DNA of 8,573 nt from an uncultured Pseudodesulfovibrio sp. (GCA_947259235.1 CAMYLL010000093.1:1-8573), one strand, 5' to 3'. Positions 1 to 6,756 are shown, counted from the stretch's first letter. Numbers and translations are program-made. Notes: generated by a model not told the origin, from the letters alone.

Positions 1-1914
1 CTCGCTGGCAAAGTAGACCATCGTGGCCCCCTGGTCCGCGTAGTGGGCAATGGCGTCCACGGCGAACTGGTCGTCGTCCAGGGTTATCCCGTTGTCCACC
101 ATGAACTCGCGGTTGCCCATGAGCACGGTGCGGTAGCCGATGGTGGCCCGGATGCCCTTGCCCTGCACGGCCTCGAAGGCGTCGGCCGCAGGCGGATCGA
201 GGTCGCGCTCGCGGGCATAGCGGATCACGGCCTGGGCCAGCGGGTGCTCGCTGCTCCCCTCGGCTGCGGCGGCCATATAGATGGCCTCGGTCTGGGCCAT
301 GGTTCCCCGGACCATGGTCACGGCGACCAGCTCCGGGCGGCCGTGGGTCAGGGTTCCGGTTTTGTCGAAGACCACCGTGTCGAGCTTGCCCGCCTCCTGG
401 AGCGCGCGGCCGGACTTGATCAGCACGCCAAGCTGCGCGCCCCGGCCAGTGCCCACCATGATGGAGACCGGAGTGGCCAGCCCCATGGCGCAGGGGCAGG
501 CGATGACCATCACCGCCACGAAGATGCGCAGGGAAAAGGGAAAGCCCGCCCCGCCGATGAAATACCAGGCCAGACCGCAGACAAGAGCCACGCCCATGAC
601 CGAGGGAACGAAATAGAAGCTGATGCGGTCGGCCAGGTTGGCTATGGGCGCCTTGGACCCCTGGGCCTCCTGAACCATGCGCACGATGCGCGCCAGCATG
701 GTGTCCTGGCCCACCCGTGTGGCCGTGATGGTCAGCGCGCCGAAGGTATTGAGCGTGCCCCCGGCCACGGCGTCGCCTGCGGCCTTGCCCACGGGCATCG
801 GCTCGCCCGTGAGCATGGACTCGTCCACGCTGGAGCGGCCGTCGGCCACTTCGCCGTCAACCGGGATGCGTTCGCCGGGCTTGACCAGCAGGGTGTCGCC
901 CGGCTCCACCTCGTCCACGGAGATGGTCTCCTGCCTGCCGTCGCGGACCAGGGTGGCCGTGTCCGGCGCGAGCTGCATCAGGGCGCGGATCGCGTCCGAG
1001 GTCTTGAGCTTGGAGCGCGCCTCGAAATACTTGCCCAGGGAGATCATGGCGATGAGCACGGCGGCTGATTCGTAGTAGAGGTCGTGGGCCAGCGCCACGG
1101 CGGCCTGATGGTCGGCCCCGGCCATGGCCAGGGTGTTCCACAGGGAGTAGAGGAAAGCCGCGCCCGTGCCCATGGCCACCAGCGAGTCCATGTTGGGCCC
1201 GCCGCGCAGCAGGGCCGGGACGCCCTGGAGATAGAAATTGCGGCCCGACCAGACCACAGGCAGGGTCAGGGCCAGCTGGGCCAGGGCAAAGGTCATGGGC
1301 GCGTGCATCGGGTCGAGCCATGCAGGCAGGGGCAGTCCCCACATGTGGCCCATGGAGAACACGAGCAGGGGCAGGGCAAAGGCAAAGGCCGGGATCAGGG
1401 CGCGCTTTTGCGCCCCGAGGCGGGCCAGCGCCTCGGCCCGGCGCGACTCGAACAGGCCTGCGGCGTCCGAGTGGGGCTGGGAGGTGAAGCCCGCGTCGGC
1501 TATGGCCTGACGAATGGCCCGGCGGGTGACCTGGGCCGGGTCGAAGACGAATGAGCCGGTGTTCGCGGCCAGATTGACCGAGGCAGCGCTCACGCCCGGG
1601 AGCTTGCCGGTCACCCGCTCAATGCGGGCCGAGCAGGACGCGCAGGTCATGCCGCCGATGTCCAAACTCAGCTCGTCCATGCCCGCAGGGGCCTGGGACT
1701 GTTCCGGGAACTCGGCCTCGAAGCCAAGCTCGCCGATGCGGGCTGCCACGTCGTTGGTGCTCACGACCTCGGGATCGTGGGTCAGGTCCATGGTCTCGGC
1801 CGCCAGGTTGACGGAGACCGATTCCACGCCGTCCATGCCGCCCACGGCGCGCTCGATGCGGGCGGAGCAGGACGCGCAGTGCATTCCCTTTATCTGTGCC
1901 TGTATTGAATTCAT
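1..1914 (-). CDS. copA: Copper-exporting P1B-type ATPase CopA, 3' end beyond the window
   Basis: Inner-membrane pump that uses ATP to move Cu(I) out of the cytoplasm. The start is the ATG at 1914-1912, preceded by AGGGG with about 9 bases of spacing. 638 codons are visible. Two N-terminal heavy-metal-associated domains carry CASC at residues 13-16 and 91-94. Hydrophobic helices begin near residue 171. The actuator-domain TGE is at 369-371, the metal-site CPC at 473-475 (within [11 protein letters not shown]), the phosphorylation motif DKTGT at 517-521 (D517 is the acceptor), and the N-domain HP at 557-558 (within SEHPLA). CPC with CASC-type metal domains is typical of the Cu(I)/Ag(I) subgroup rather than the Zn/Cd group. 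Two-domain CopA proteins are usually about 830 residues, so roughly 190 residues are missing, including the GDGxND hinge and the last two helices that would settle metal specificity. The gene follows a small unknown gene on the same strand after 85 bases. Confidence 0.95.
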   Translation of the reverse strand, partial: MNSIQAQIKGMHCASCSARIERAVGGMDGVESVSVNLAAETMDLTHDPEVVSTNDVAARIGELGFEAEFPEQSQAPAGMDELSLDIGGMTCASCSARIERVTGKLPGVSAASVNLAANTGSFVFDPAQVTRRAIRQAIADAGFTSQPHSDAAGLFESRRAEALARLGAQKRALIPAFAFALPLLVFSMGHMWGLPLPAWLDPMHAPMTFALAQLALTLPVVWSGRNFYLQGVPALLRGGPNMDSLVAMGTGAAFLYSLWNTLAMAGADHQAAVALAHDLYYESAAVLIAMISLGKYFEARSKLKTSDAIRALMQLAPDTATLVRDGRQETISVDEVEPGDTLLVKPGERIPVDGEVADGRSSVDESMLTGEPMPVGKAAGDAVAGGTLNTFGALTITATRVGQDTMLARIVRMVQEAQGSKAPIANLADRISFYFVPSVMGVALVCGLAWYFIGGAGFPFSLRIFVAVMVIACPCAMGLATPVSIMVGTGRGAQLGVLIKSGRALQEAGKLDTVVFDKTGTLTHGRPELVAVTMVRGTMAQTEAIYMAAAAEGSSEHPLAQAVIRYARERDLDPPAADAFEAVQGKGIRATIGYRTVLMGNREFMVDNGITLDDDQFAVDAIAHYADQGATMVYFASE

Positions 1915-1999
1915 GGATGAGTATCCCCTGGTTGCGTTGTCCAATGGTCCATTGTGCGCATTGGCGCGCGCTTTGGCAAGCAGGGAGGGGAGGATTTGG
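1915..1999 (-). promoter_or_regulatory. Short leader upstream of copA with an inverted repeat
   Basis: This 85-base gap separates the unknown gene from copA. It contains the perfect 13-base inverted repeat CAATGGTCCATTG at 1942-1954 (6-base arms around one base), about 28 bases upstream of the copA start. This is where a repressor site or a leader hairpin could sit. It does not resemble the CueR-type operator (ACCTTCC...GGAAGGT). I see no clear sigma-70 promoter, so copA may instead be read through from the upstream gene. Confidence 0.3.
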
Positions 2000-2413
2000 T
2001 CAGACCACGGAGGCGAGCATGGAGCCGGGCGGCATGGTCCCTTCGGCCGCGCTGCGGGCATAGGCGGCAAGGGCTGTGGCGACCCGGGAGCGTGACGGCG
2101 CGCTGCGGCCCGGGTCCATGGACTGCTGTCGGTAGCTGGCGCCCTCGGCTCCCACCTGGGCGCGCAGTTCCTCTATCTCGGCCTGGGAGGTGAAGGCCCG
2201 GGCCTGCTGGCGGGCCGTGCGGGACTCGGGCGAAAGGGACGGGTCGAGCACCGTGCTGGAGGACTGATAGTCCACGCCGAACTTGCCCAGGCGGAAGCCG
2301 AACGACGTGGTGGTCACCGTGGCCTTGGCCCTGGTGTCCTCCGTCTCGCGTCGGGCGTTACCCGTCGAGGCGATGTTTCGGTATTGCTCCGAGGCGTGGG
2401 ACGCTATCCGCAC
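2000..2413 (-). CDS. Conserved-looking hypothetical protein, 137 aa, upstream of copA
   Basis: I do not recognise a family. The frame is clearly coding: third codon positions are almost all C or G through to the TGA at 2002-2000. The frame is open up to about 2653, but codon quality falls upstream of 2413. I chose the GTG at 2413-2411 because AGGGGGAG lies directly before it and the protein then begins [13 protein letters not shown]. An ATG at 2470 is an alternative, but it would place the hairpin at 2439-2460 inside the gene. The protein is polar, rich in Ser, Ala and Arg, and has no cysteines, signal peptide or membrane segment. A Gln/Glu/Arg-rich stretch at about residues 70-95 is probably helical, and the C-terminus is Ala-rich and ends in [10 protein letters not shown]. 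It lies 85 bases upstream of copA on the same strand, so co-transcription is possible. Nothing in it suggests metal binding. Confidence 0.75.
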   Translation of the reverse strand: MRIASHASEQYRNIASTGNARRETEDTRAKATVTTTSFGFRLGKFGVDYQSSSTVLDPSLSPESRTARQQARAFTSQAEIEELRAQVGAEGASYRQQSMDPGRSAPSRSRVATALAAYARSAAEGTMPPGSMLASVV

Positions 2414-2438
2414 GGCTCCCCCTCTGCGCTGTCCGCCC

Positions 2439-2460
2439 GCCCTTTTCCATAAAAAAGGGC
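2439..2460 (-). repeat. Inverted repeat in the leader of the 137-aa gene
   Basis: GCCCTTTT and AAAAGGGC form a perfect 8-base stem around a 6-base loop. It ends 25 bases upstream of the GTG chosen for the unknown gene and would fold in that gene's leader RNA. No run of T follows on either strand, so it does not look like a normal intrinsic terminator. Confidence 0.45.
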
Positions 2461-2568
2461 CGAGGCGCATTGTGTCGCAGCCCGGCCGTCCCTGCGGCGT
2501 GGTTGCCGCGCTCTCTCCAGAGGGACCCGTGGTTTTCCGCTTCCCGTCCGTGGGAATTGGCAAAACAG

Positions 2569-2597
2569 TTGTCAGATCAGTCAAGGTATACAGTAAT
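2569..2597 (+). promoter_or_regulatory. Candidate sigma-70 promoter for nfnAB (upstream)
   Basis: TTGTCA at 2569-2574 (5 of 6 matches to the -35 consensus) is followed after 17 bases by AGTAAT at 2592-2597 (4 of 6 matches to the -10). It points toward nfnA and would give a leader of about 115 bases that contains the 2631-2650 palindrome. Assigned by eye only. Confidence 0.35.
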
Positions 2598-2611
2598 CCC
2601 TTCGCAGGCTT

Positions 2612-2641
2612 TTGACAAGCCCGGCCCGCAGAGGCTACTAA
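2612..2641 (+). promoter_or_regulatory. Candidate sigma-70 promoter for nfnAB (downstream)
   Basis: A perfect -35 box, TTGACA, lies at 2612-2617. After 18 bases comes a poor -10, TACTAA at 2636-2641 (3 of 6). The weak -10 lies inside the palindrome at 2631-2650. That would suit a repressed promoter, or one needing an activator. It starts about 105 bases before the nfnA ATG. Confidence 0.35.
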
Positions 2642-2650
2642 CGTAGCCTC
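2631..2650. promoter_or_regulatory. 20-base palindrome, possible operator of nfnAB
   Basis: GAGGCTACTAACGTAGCCTC has perfect 8-base arms around the 4-base centre TAAC. It sits 72 bases upstream of nfnA and overlaps the -10 position of the TTGACA promoter, where a dimeric repressor would block transcription. It does not match the Rex consensus type (TTGTnA...TnACAA) or an FNR/HcpR-type TTGA...TCAA site. It could instead fold as an RNA hairpin if transcription starts at the upstream promoter. Confidence 0.45.
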
Positions 2651-2721
2651 CATCGCCGAACAATTGTCAGCGATTCGACGGGGGCGTGCGGTCCATCAAC
2701 AATCAATTCGGAAGGGTTCCA

Positions 2722-3567
2722 ATGGGTTATAGAATCGTATCAAAAGAGGAACTGATCCCGGGCCAGACCACAATGATGGTCATCGAGGCGCCGCAGGTCG
2801 CCAAAAAAGCCAAACCCGGAAATTTCGTCATGCTCAGGACCACCGAACACGGCGAACGAATCCCCCTGACCATTGCCGACTGCGACAAGGACAAAGGGAC
2901 CATCACCATCGTCTATCTGGTGGTGGGCAAGACCACGGCCGAGATGAACAGCCTCGAGCAGGGCGGCGAGTTCATGGACGTCTGCGGCCCGCTGGGCAGG
3001 CCGACCCACATCGAAAAATCCGGCACGGTGGTCTGCGTGGGCGGCGGCACGGGCATAGCGGCCATGCACCACATAGCCAAGGGCCATGTGGAGGCGGGCA
3101 ACCGCGTCATCGCCATCGTCGGGGCGCGCAGCAAGAACCTGCTGCTCTTCTGCTCCGAACTTTCTTCGTTCTGTCCCGAGCTGCGCATCGCCACGGACGA
3201 CGGCTCCGAGGGACACAAGGGGTTCGTCACCGAGGTGCTCAAGGACATCCTGGACACCGAGGACGAGATCGCCGAGGTGGTGGCCATCGGGCCTGTGCCC
3301 ATGATGGAGGCCGTCTGCCGGGTGACCCTGCCCTACAACGTCAAGACAACGGTCTCCCTCAACTCGATCATGGTGGACGGCATCGGCATGTGCGGCGCGT
3401 GCCGCTGCACTGTTGACGGCAAGACCCTGTTCGCCTGCGTGGACGGCCCGGAGTTCGACGGCCACAAGGTGGATTTCGCCGAGCTCAAGACCCGGTTGTG
3501 GCAGTTCAGGGAGCAGGAACAGGAATCCATGGAACGGTTCAGCAAGGAGTGCCAGTGCAATGGCTGA
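2722..3567 (+). CDS. nfnA: NfnA, FAD/[2Fe-2S] subunit of NADH-dependent ferredoxin:NADP+ oxidoreductase
   Basis: Small subunit (281 aa) of the cytoplasmic electron-bifurcating transhydrogenase that couples NADPH, NAD+ and ferredoxin. It carries the NAD(H)-side FAD and a [2Fe-2S] cluster. The fold is of the ferredoxin-NADP reductase / dihydroorotate dehydrogenase electron-transfer type. RIPLTI (46-51) is the FAD-binding segment, GGGTGIA (107-113) and DGSEGHKG (160-167) are nucleotide-binding loops, and GPVPMM is at 190-195. The cluster region has D219, C224, C227 and C239, which fits the Asp-plus-three-Cys ligation I recall from Nfn structures; C229 is an extra cysteine. The ATG at 2722 is chosen because GGAAGG lies 6 bases before it. 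A GTG at 2686 would add 12 residues unlike the family. The last 8 bases overlap nfnB. Standalone homologues are often annotated as a sulfide dehydrogenase subunit, but the pairing with nfnB supports Nfn. Confidence 0.93.
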   Translation: MGYRIVSKEELIPGQTTMMVIEAPQVAKKAKPGNFVMLRTTEHGERIPLTIADCDKDKGTITIVYLVVGKTTAEMNSLEQGGEFMDVCGPLGRPTHIEKSGTVVCVGGGTGIAAMHHIAKGHVEAGNRVIAIVGARSKNLLLFCSELSSFCPELRIATDDGSEGHKGFVTEVLKDILDTEDEIAEVVAIGPVPMMEAVCRVTLPYNVKTTVSLNSIMVDGIGMCGACRCTVDGKTLFACVDGPEFDGHKVDFAELKTRLWQFREQEQESMERFSKECQCNG

Positions 3568-4978
3568 TGTGAAAAAAACCAAGAAGGTCCGTGGCCGCGT
3601 CGCCATGCCGCACCAGAACGCCGCAGCCAGGGCCGCGAATTTCGGCGAGGTCGCGCTGGGCTATTCCCTGGAGCAGGCCATCCTGGAGGCCGAGCGCTGC
3701 TTGCAGTGCAAGAAGCCCACCTGCCAGGCCGGATGCCCGGTGGAGATCGACATCAAGGGATTCATTGCCGCCCTGTGCGACGACGACCTGGGCGGAGCCT
3801 ACGACATCATCAGGAAGACCAACTCCCTGCCCGCGGTCTGCGGCCGGGTCTGCCCCCAGGAGAACCAGTGCGAGGGCGCGTGCATCCTGGGCAAGAAGCA
3901 TGAGCCGGTAGCCATCGGCCGCCTGGAGCGCTACGTGGCGGACACCTATGCCGCCCAGTCGGCCTGCGAGAGCGTGACCGACCTGAGCACCTGCGCCCTG
4001 GAGCGCGAGGACCTCAAGGTCGCCTGCATCGGCTCCGGTCCGTCGTCCCTCACCGTGGCGGGCTATCTGGCCGGACGCGGCATCAAGGTGGACGTCTACG
4101 AGGCCCTGCACGAGCCGGGCGGCGTGCTCATCTACGGCATCCCCGAGTTCCGGCTGCCCAAGGCCGTGGTCAGCCGCGAGCTGGACGGGCTCAAGGCCCT
4201 CGGCGTGACCTTCCACTGCAACTGGGTGGGCGGCAAGACCATTACCGTGGCCGACCTGTTCGACCAGGGATACAACGCCGTGTTCATCGGCGTGGGCGCG
4301 GGACTACCCCGCTTCCTGGGCGTTCCCGGCGAGAACCTGGTGGGCGTTTTTTCGGCCAACGAGTACCTCACCCGCGTCAACCTGGGCCGGGCATACGACT
4401 TTCCCTACTACGACACCCCGGCCTACCGCGCCCGCCGTGTGGCCGTCATCGGCGCGGGCAACGTGGCCATGGACGCCGCGCGCACGGCCCTGCGCATGGG
4501 GGCCAAGGAGGTCTCCATCGTCTACCGGCGCAGCGAGGACGAGATGCCCGCCCGCCGCGAGGAGATCGAGCATGCCATCGAGGAGGGCGTCAAGATCCGC
4601 TGCCTGTGCGGTCCGCTCTCCTTCCACGGCGACAACCAGGGCCGTCTCAAGGCCCTCACCGTGCAAAAGATGACCCTGGGCGAGCCGGACGACTCCGGCC
4701 GGTGCAGCCCGGTCTGCCTGGACGGCGAGACCGAGCAGTTCTCCTGCGACATGGCCGTCGTGGCCGTGGGCACGCGCCCCAACCCCATCCTGCTCGAAGC
4801 CACGCCCGACCTCGGCCTGAACAAATGGGGCTACGTCCAGGCCGATCCCGAAACCGGCGAGACCTCCATCCCCAACGTCTTTGCCGGGGGCGACATCGTC
4901 ACCGGCGCGGCCACGGTCATCTCGGCCATGGGCGCCGGACGCCGGGCCGCCCGCGAGATCGCCAGGCGGCTCCTGTAG
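3560..4978 (+). CDS. nfnB: NfnB, NADPH/[4Fe-4S] bifurcating subunit (glutamate synthase small-subunit family)
   Basis: Large subunit (472 aa). By family knowledge it binds NADP(H), the bifurcating FAD and two [4Fe-4S] clusters that pass electrons to ferredoxin. The N-terminal domain holds two cysteine sets: C47, C50, C55, C59 and C94, C98, C104, C108. E101 is the best candidate for the glutamate ligand described for one cluster in Nfn. The FAD dinucleotide fold has GSGPSSL at 158-164. The NADP fold has GAGNVAMD at 298-305, followed by YRRSEDEMPAR at 322-332. The C-terminal FAD motif AGGDIVTGAATV is at 442-453. The ATG at 3560 is used: AAGGAG lies 10 bases upstream, and the 8-base overlap with nfnA implies translational coupling. 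The frame is open further upstream but only as a shadow of nfnA. Automatic pipelines often call this glutamate synthase; there is no large glutamate synthase subunit here, and the partner is NfnA. Confidence 0.94.
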   Translation: MADVKKTKKVRGRVAMPHQNAAARAANFGEVALGYSLEQAILEAERCLQCKKPTCQAGCPVEIDIKGFIAALCDDDLGGAYDIIRKTNSLPAVCGRVCPQENQCEGACILGKKHEPVAIGRLERYVADTYAAQSACESVTDLSTCALEREDLKVACIGSGPSSLTVAGYLAGRGIKVDVYEALHEPGGVLIYGIPEFRLPKAVVSRELDGLKALGVTFHCNWVGGKTITVADLFDQGYNAVFIGVGAGLPRFLGVPGENLVGVFSANEYLTRVNLGRAYDFPYYDTPAYRARRVAVIGAGNVAMDAARTALRMGAKEVSIVYRRSEDEMPARREEIEHAIEEGVKIRCLCGPLSFHGDNQGRLKALTVQKMTLGEPDDSGRCSPVCLDGETEQFSCDMAVVAVGTRPNPILLEATPDLGLNKWGYVQADPETGETSIPNVFAGGDIVTGAATVISAMGAGRRAAREIARRLL

Positions 4979-5017
4979 AGAACGCCCTCTCCCCGCCCGC
5001 GTAACCGGAACAAAAAC

Positions 5018-5051
5018 AAACCGCCGGACAGCCTGTGCTGTCCGGCGGTTT
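5018..5051. terminator. Strong, probably bidirectional, intrinsic terminator
   Basis: AAACCGCCGGACAG and its exact complement form a 14-base stem around the loop CCTGTG. It lies 39 bases after the nfnB stop and 21 bases after the stop of the convergent TAXI gene. Read on the minus strand, the stem runs into TTTGTTTTTG, a good uridine tract. On the plus strand only TTT follows, at the end of the stem. It therefore suits the minus-strand gene best but can serve both. Confidence 0.88.
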
Positions 5052-5072
5052 CGCGTTGTAGTCGAGGGTCGG

Positions 5073-6476
5073 CTATCCCGCGCTCGGAGCGGGCTCGGTT
5101 TCCGCGCCCTGATCAAGGTGGGCGCAGAGCTTCTCCATCCGGTCCTGGATCAAGTGGATGTGGATGCGCAGGGAATAGATGTTGTCCGAGTAGGAGAGCG
5201 GGACAGAGGTTTCAAGCACCATGCGGTCCAGGGTCTCAAGCCGCCGGAGCATGGCCCTGGCCTCCTCCCGGGTGGTGATGGAGTATGCCTCGGTGTCCAG
5301 GTCCTTGAGGTCCTTGTACCACCTGAAGATGCGGCGGCGGATCTGCCAGCGGTAGGCGGGCGGGGTGATCTTGAACAGCGGATAGAGCAGGGTGAGCAGC
5401 GGGATGAGCAAAATCTTGAGCCGCTCGAAGATGATGGCCAGACTGTAGGGAAGATAGCGCATGAGCAGGGGCGGCCCGGAGCTGTAGAACCGCTCGGCCT
5501 CGTCGCTCAGGGGAAAGAGTGATGCCTCCTTGTTGGGAAACTCGCCGGGTCGGGAGAACAGGTCGCCGGAGCCGTGGACCTCGGAAGCGGCCAGCAGGAA
5601 GAGGTACTTGATGGCCGGGTGCAGGTCGTCGCGGACCACCAGATTGGCCGTGGTGGCCAGGAGGTTCACGTCCCGGCCGGGCACGTTGCGGGCCAGGTTG
5701 AGGCTCCCCTCGGGCAGGGTCAGCCGGTTGAGAAAGCGGTAGTGGCGGGCATAGGCCTCTGCCCGGTCAAAGGAATAGAGATCCATGGAGCTGTCCGGCC
5801 CGCCCAGGGTCTCGACAATGGTTGACTCCGCCCCGGCGATGGTGAAGACGGCATCGGGCCTGACCGTCGTGTCTCCTGCCGGGGACAGGCTGGCCAGCAC
5901 GTCTGCGTATCCGGTTTCTATGAGGGTGGAGTTGTCCGGGGTGACGCCGTTGTCCGTGAGCATCCGGCGGGCCATGGTGTTGGTTCCGCTGCCCGCCGGG
6001 CCGATGGCGACGGTCCGGCCCTTGAGGTCCGTCAGGTTGCGGATGCCGCGCTTGCGGGCGTGGAAGACCCACAGCGGCTCGTAGTAGAGGGAGCCGAGGC
6101 TGCGCAGCTGGGGATAATTGGCCGCCGTGGCTATGCCGCCCTGCATGAAGGCCGCGTCCACCAGCTCCTGCGGCGCGTCCGCCCCGTCTCCTGTCTCCAG
6201 CGCCTCTTCCGTCACGGCCATGCGCGCCAGGTTGTCCATGGACCCGCTGGTTTCCAGCACCACCAGCTCCACGCCCTCCCGGGCGAACGCCTCGGCATAG
6301 AGCTGGGCGTGACGGTAGTATGCGCCGGTCCTGCTGCCAGCGGCCACCACCACCCGGCTGGGCGGCAGCGGATCGGCATACTGATAGGCGACCCAGAAGG
6401 CCGCCATGAGGAGCAGCGTGGAGCCGCCGTAAATGCCCACGCTGGCCATGACGTGGGATTTCAGGAATTTGAACAT
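5073..6476 (-). CDS. TAXI-type TRAP solute-binding protein with two membrane anchors
   Basis: 467-residue protein of the TAXI family, the substrate-binding component of TRAP transporters; the ligand cannot be told. A basic N-terminus precedes a membrane segment at about 13-32. The periplasmic binding domain then carries the family motifs AAGSRTGAYYR (45-55) and, at 144-173, a GIRNLTDLKGRTVAIGPAGSGT-type signature written here only in part: DLKGRTVAIGPAGSGTNT. A second hydrophobic helix lies at about 353-369 (LKILLIPLLTLLYPLF). The Arg-rich tail RRRIFRWYKDLKDL from about 380 fits a cytoplasmic side, leaving about 95 mostly helical residues inside. Ordinary TAXI proteins are about 320-350 residues with one cleaved signal peptide. 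The ATG at 6476 is chosen because the membrane helix follows at once; its only ribosome-binding sequence is a modest GGGATGGG about 5 bases upstream. No TRAP membrane subunit is in view. Confidence 0.85.
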   Translation of the reverse strand: MFKFLKSHVMASVGIYGGSTLLLMAAFWVAYQYADPLPPSRVVVAAGSRTGAYYRHAQLYAEAFAREGVELVVLETSGSMDNLARMAVTEEALETGDGADAPQELVDAAFMQGGIATAANYPQLRSLGSLYYEPLWVFHARKRGIRNLTDLKGRTVAIGPAGSGTNTMARRMLTDNGVTPDNSTLIETGYADVLASLSPAGDTTVRPDAVFTIAGAESTIVETLGGPDSSMDLYSFDRAEAYARHYRFLNRLTLPEGSLNLARNVPGRDVNLLATTANLVVRDDLHPAIKYLFLLAASEVHGSGDLFSRPGEFPNKEASLFPLSDEAERFYSSGPPLLMRYLPYSLAIIFERLKILLIPLLTLLYPLFKITPPAYRWQIRRRIFRWYKDLKDLDTEAYSITTREEARAMLRRLETLDRMVLETSVPLSYSDNIYSLRIHIHLIQDRMEKLCAHLDQGAETEPAPSAG

Positions 6477-6526
6477 ACGCGCCCATCCCGGTTGCCGGTT
6501 GATTATCGTTCCCCCTTCATAGGGAA

Positions 6527-6553
6527 TTCCCGCCCCCCGGGCAAGGGCGGGAA
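6527..6553 (-). repeat. GC-rich hairpin in the TAXI gene leader
   Basis: TTCCCGCCC and GGGCGGGAA form a perfect 9-base stem with a 9-base loop, about 50 bases upstream of the TAXI start. Seven A follow on the plus strand (6552-6558), so on the minus strand the T run precedes the stem. That is the wrong side for a terminator of either direction. It is more likely a leader structure or simply a palindrome. Confidence 0.4.
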
Positions 6554-6608
6554 AAAAAGCCGTGCCTGGGCGCAAGGCGTTTTCTCTACCTGATGAAATC
6601 AAAAGCGG

Positions 6609-6628
6609 AAACCGCCTTCGGCGGATTT
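6609..6628 (-). terminator. Terminator-like hairpin, CCGCC stem with T-rich 3' side
   Basis: On the minus strand, AAATCCGCC, loop GAA, and GGCGGTTT form a short GC stem with an A-T base and one bulge, followed by CCGCTTTTGATTT. This is intrinsic-terminator-like for transcription coming from the Sel1 side. It would separate the TAXI gene from the operon upstream. It is also the first of three related hairpins in the repeat cluster. Confidence 0.45.
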
Positions 6629-6640
6629 GTCAGGTGATGT

Positions 6641-6717
6641 CGCCTCCGGCGGCCAAAGGGCTGTAACCCTTTGGAATCCCACTCTCGCCTCCGGCGAAAA
6701 CTTTCTTTAAATGGGGG
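6641..6717. repeat. Dispersed-repeat-like element with two CGCCTCCGGCG hairpins and a CCAAAGGG stem
   Basis: Two identical units CGCCTCCGGCG (6641-6651 and 6686-6696; stem CGCC/GGCG, loop TCC) flank a perfect stem CCAAAGGG (6653-6660) / CCCTTTGG (6667-6674) with loop CTGTAA. The stretch GGAATCCC lies between them, and AAAACTTTCTTTAAATGGGGG follows. From memory, similar strings (GCCTCCGGCGGCCAAAGGG...) recur between genes in Desulfovibrio-type genomes, usually downstream of genes. Only this one example can be seen here. Confidence 0.6.
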
Positions 6718-6756
6718 CCTGCTGTCGGCCGCACCAACCCGGGAAGATATCTTGCC

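Noticed and set aside
43..1068. Long plus-strand open frame opposite copA
   Set aside because: The minus strand encodes a textbook P-type ATPase through this interval with every motif in frame. The plus-strand product is a His/Gly/Ala-rich low-complexity shadow.
1514..2095. Plus-strand open frame across copA HMA domains and the small gene
   Set aside because: It runs antisense to both heavy-metal domains and has no ribosome-binding site or family-like sequence.
2558..2572. Sigma-54 type promoter TGGCAA-N5-TTGT
   Set aside because: The essential GC of the -12 element is GT here, and a sigma-70 reading of the same bases is at least as good.
2686..2721. GTG start at 2686 for nfnA
   Set aside because: It adds 12 residues unlike the family start; the ATG at 2722 has GGAAGG at good spacing.
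3413..3559. Upstream extension of the nfnB frame
   Set aside because: It lies within nfnA in another frame and reads as Arg/Ser-rich shadow; the ATG at 3560 begins family-like sequence and has AAGGAG.
2740..3606. Minus-strand open frame opposite nfnA (288 codons)
   Set aside because: A shadow of the well-supported nfnA gene; its translation is His/Asp/Ala-rich without recognisable motifs.
3560..4978. Glutamate synthase small subunit (gltD)
   Set aside because: No glutamate synthase large subunit is nearby, while an overlapping nfnA and the Nfn cysteine/glutamate pattern are present.
6477..6602. TTG start at 6602 for the TAXI gene
   Set aside because: The extra 42 residues are not membrane- or signal-like and would run through a hairpin; the ATG at 6476 leads directly into the anchor helix.
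6609..6717. CRISPR-like array
   Set aside because: Units are 11-13 bases with unequal spacing, are self-complementary, and have no cas gene nearby.
6744..6753. Palindrome AAGATATCTT as an operator
   Set aside because: Only 10 bases, downstream of a gene and over 260 bases from the next start, so too little to support a site.
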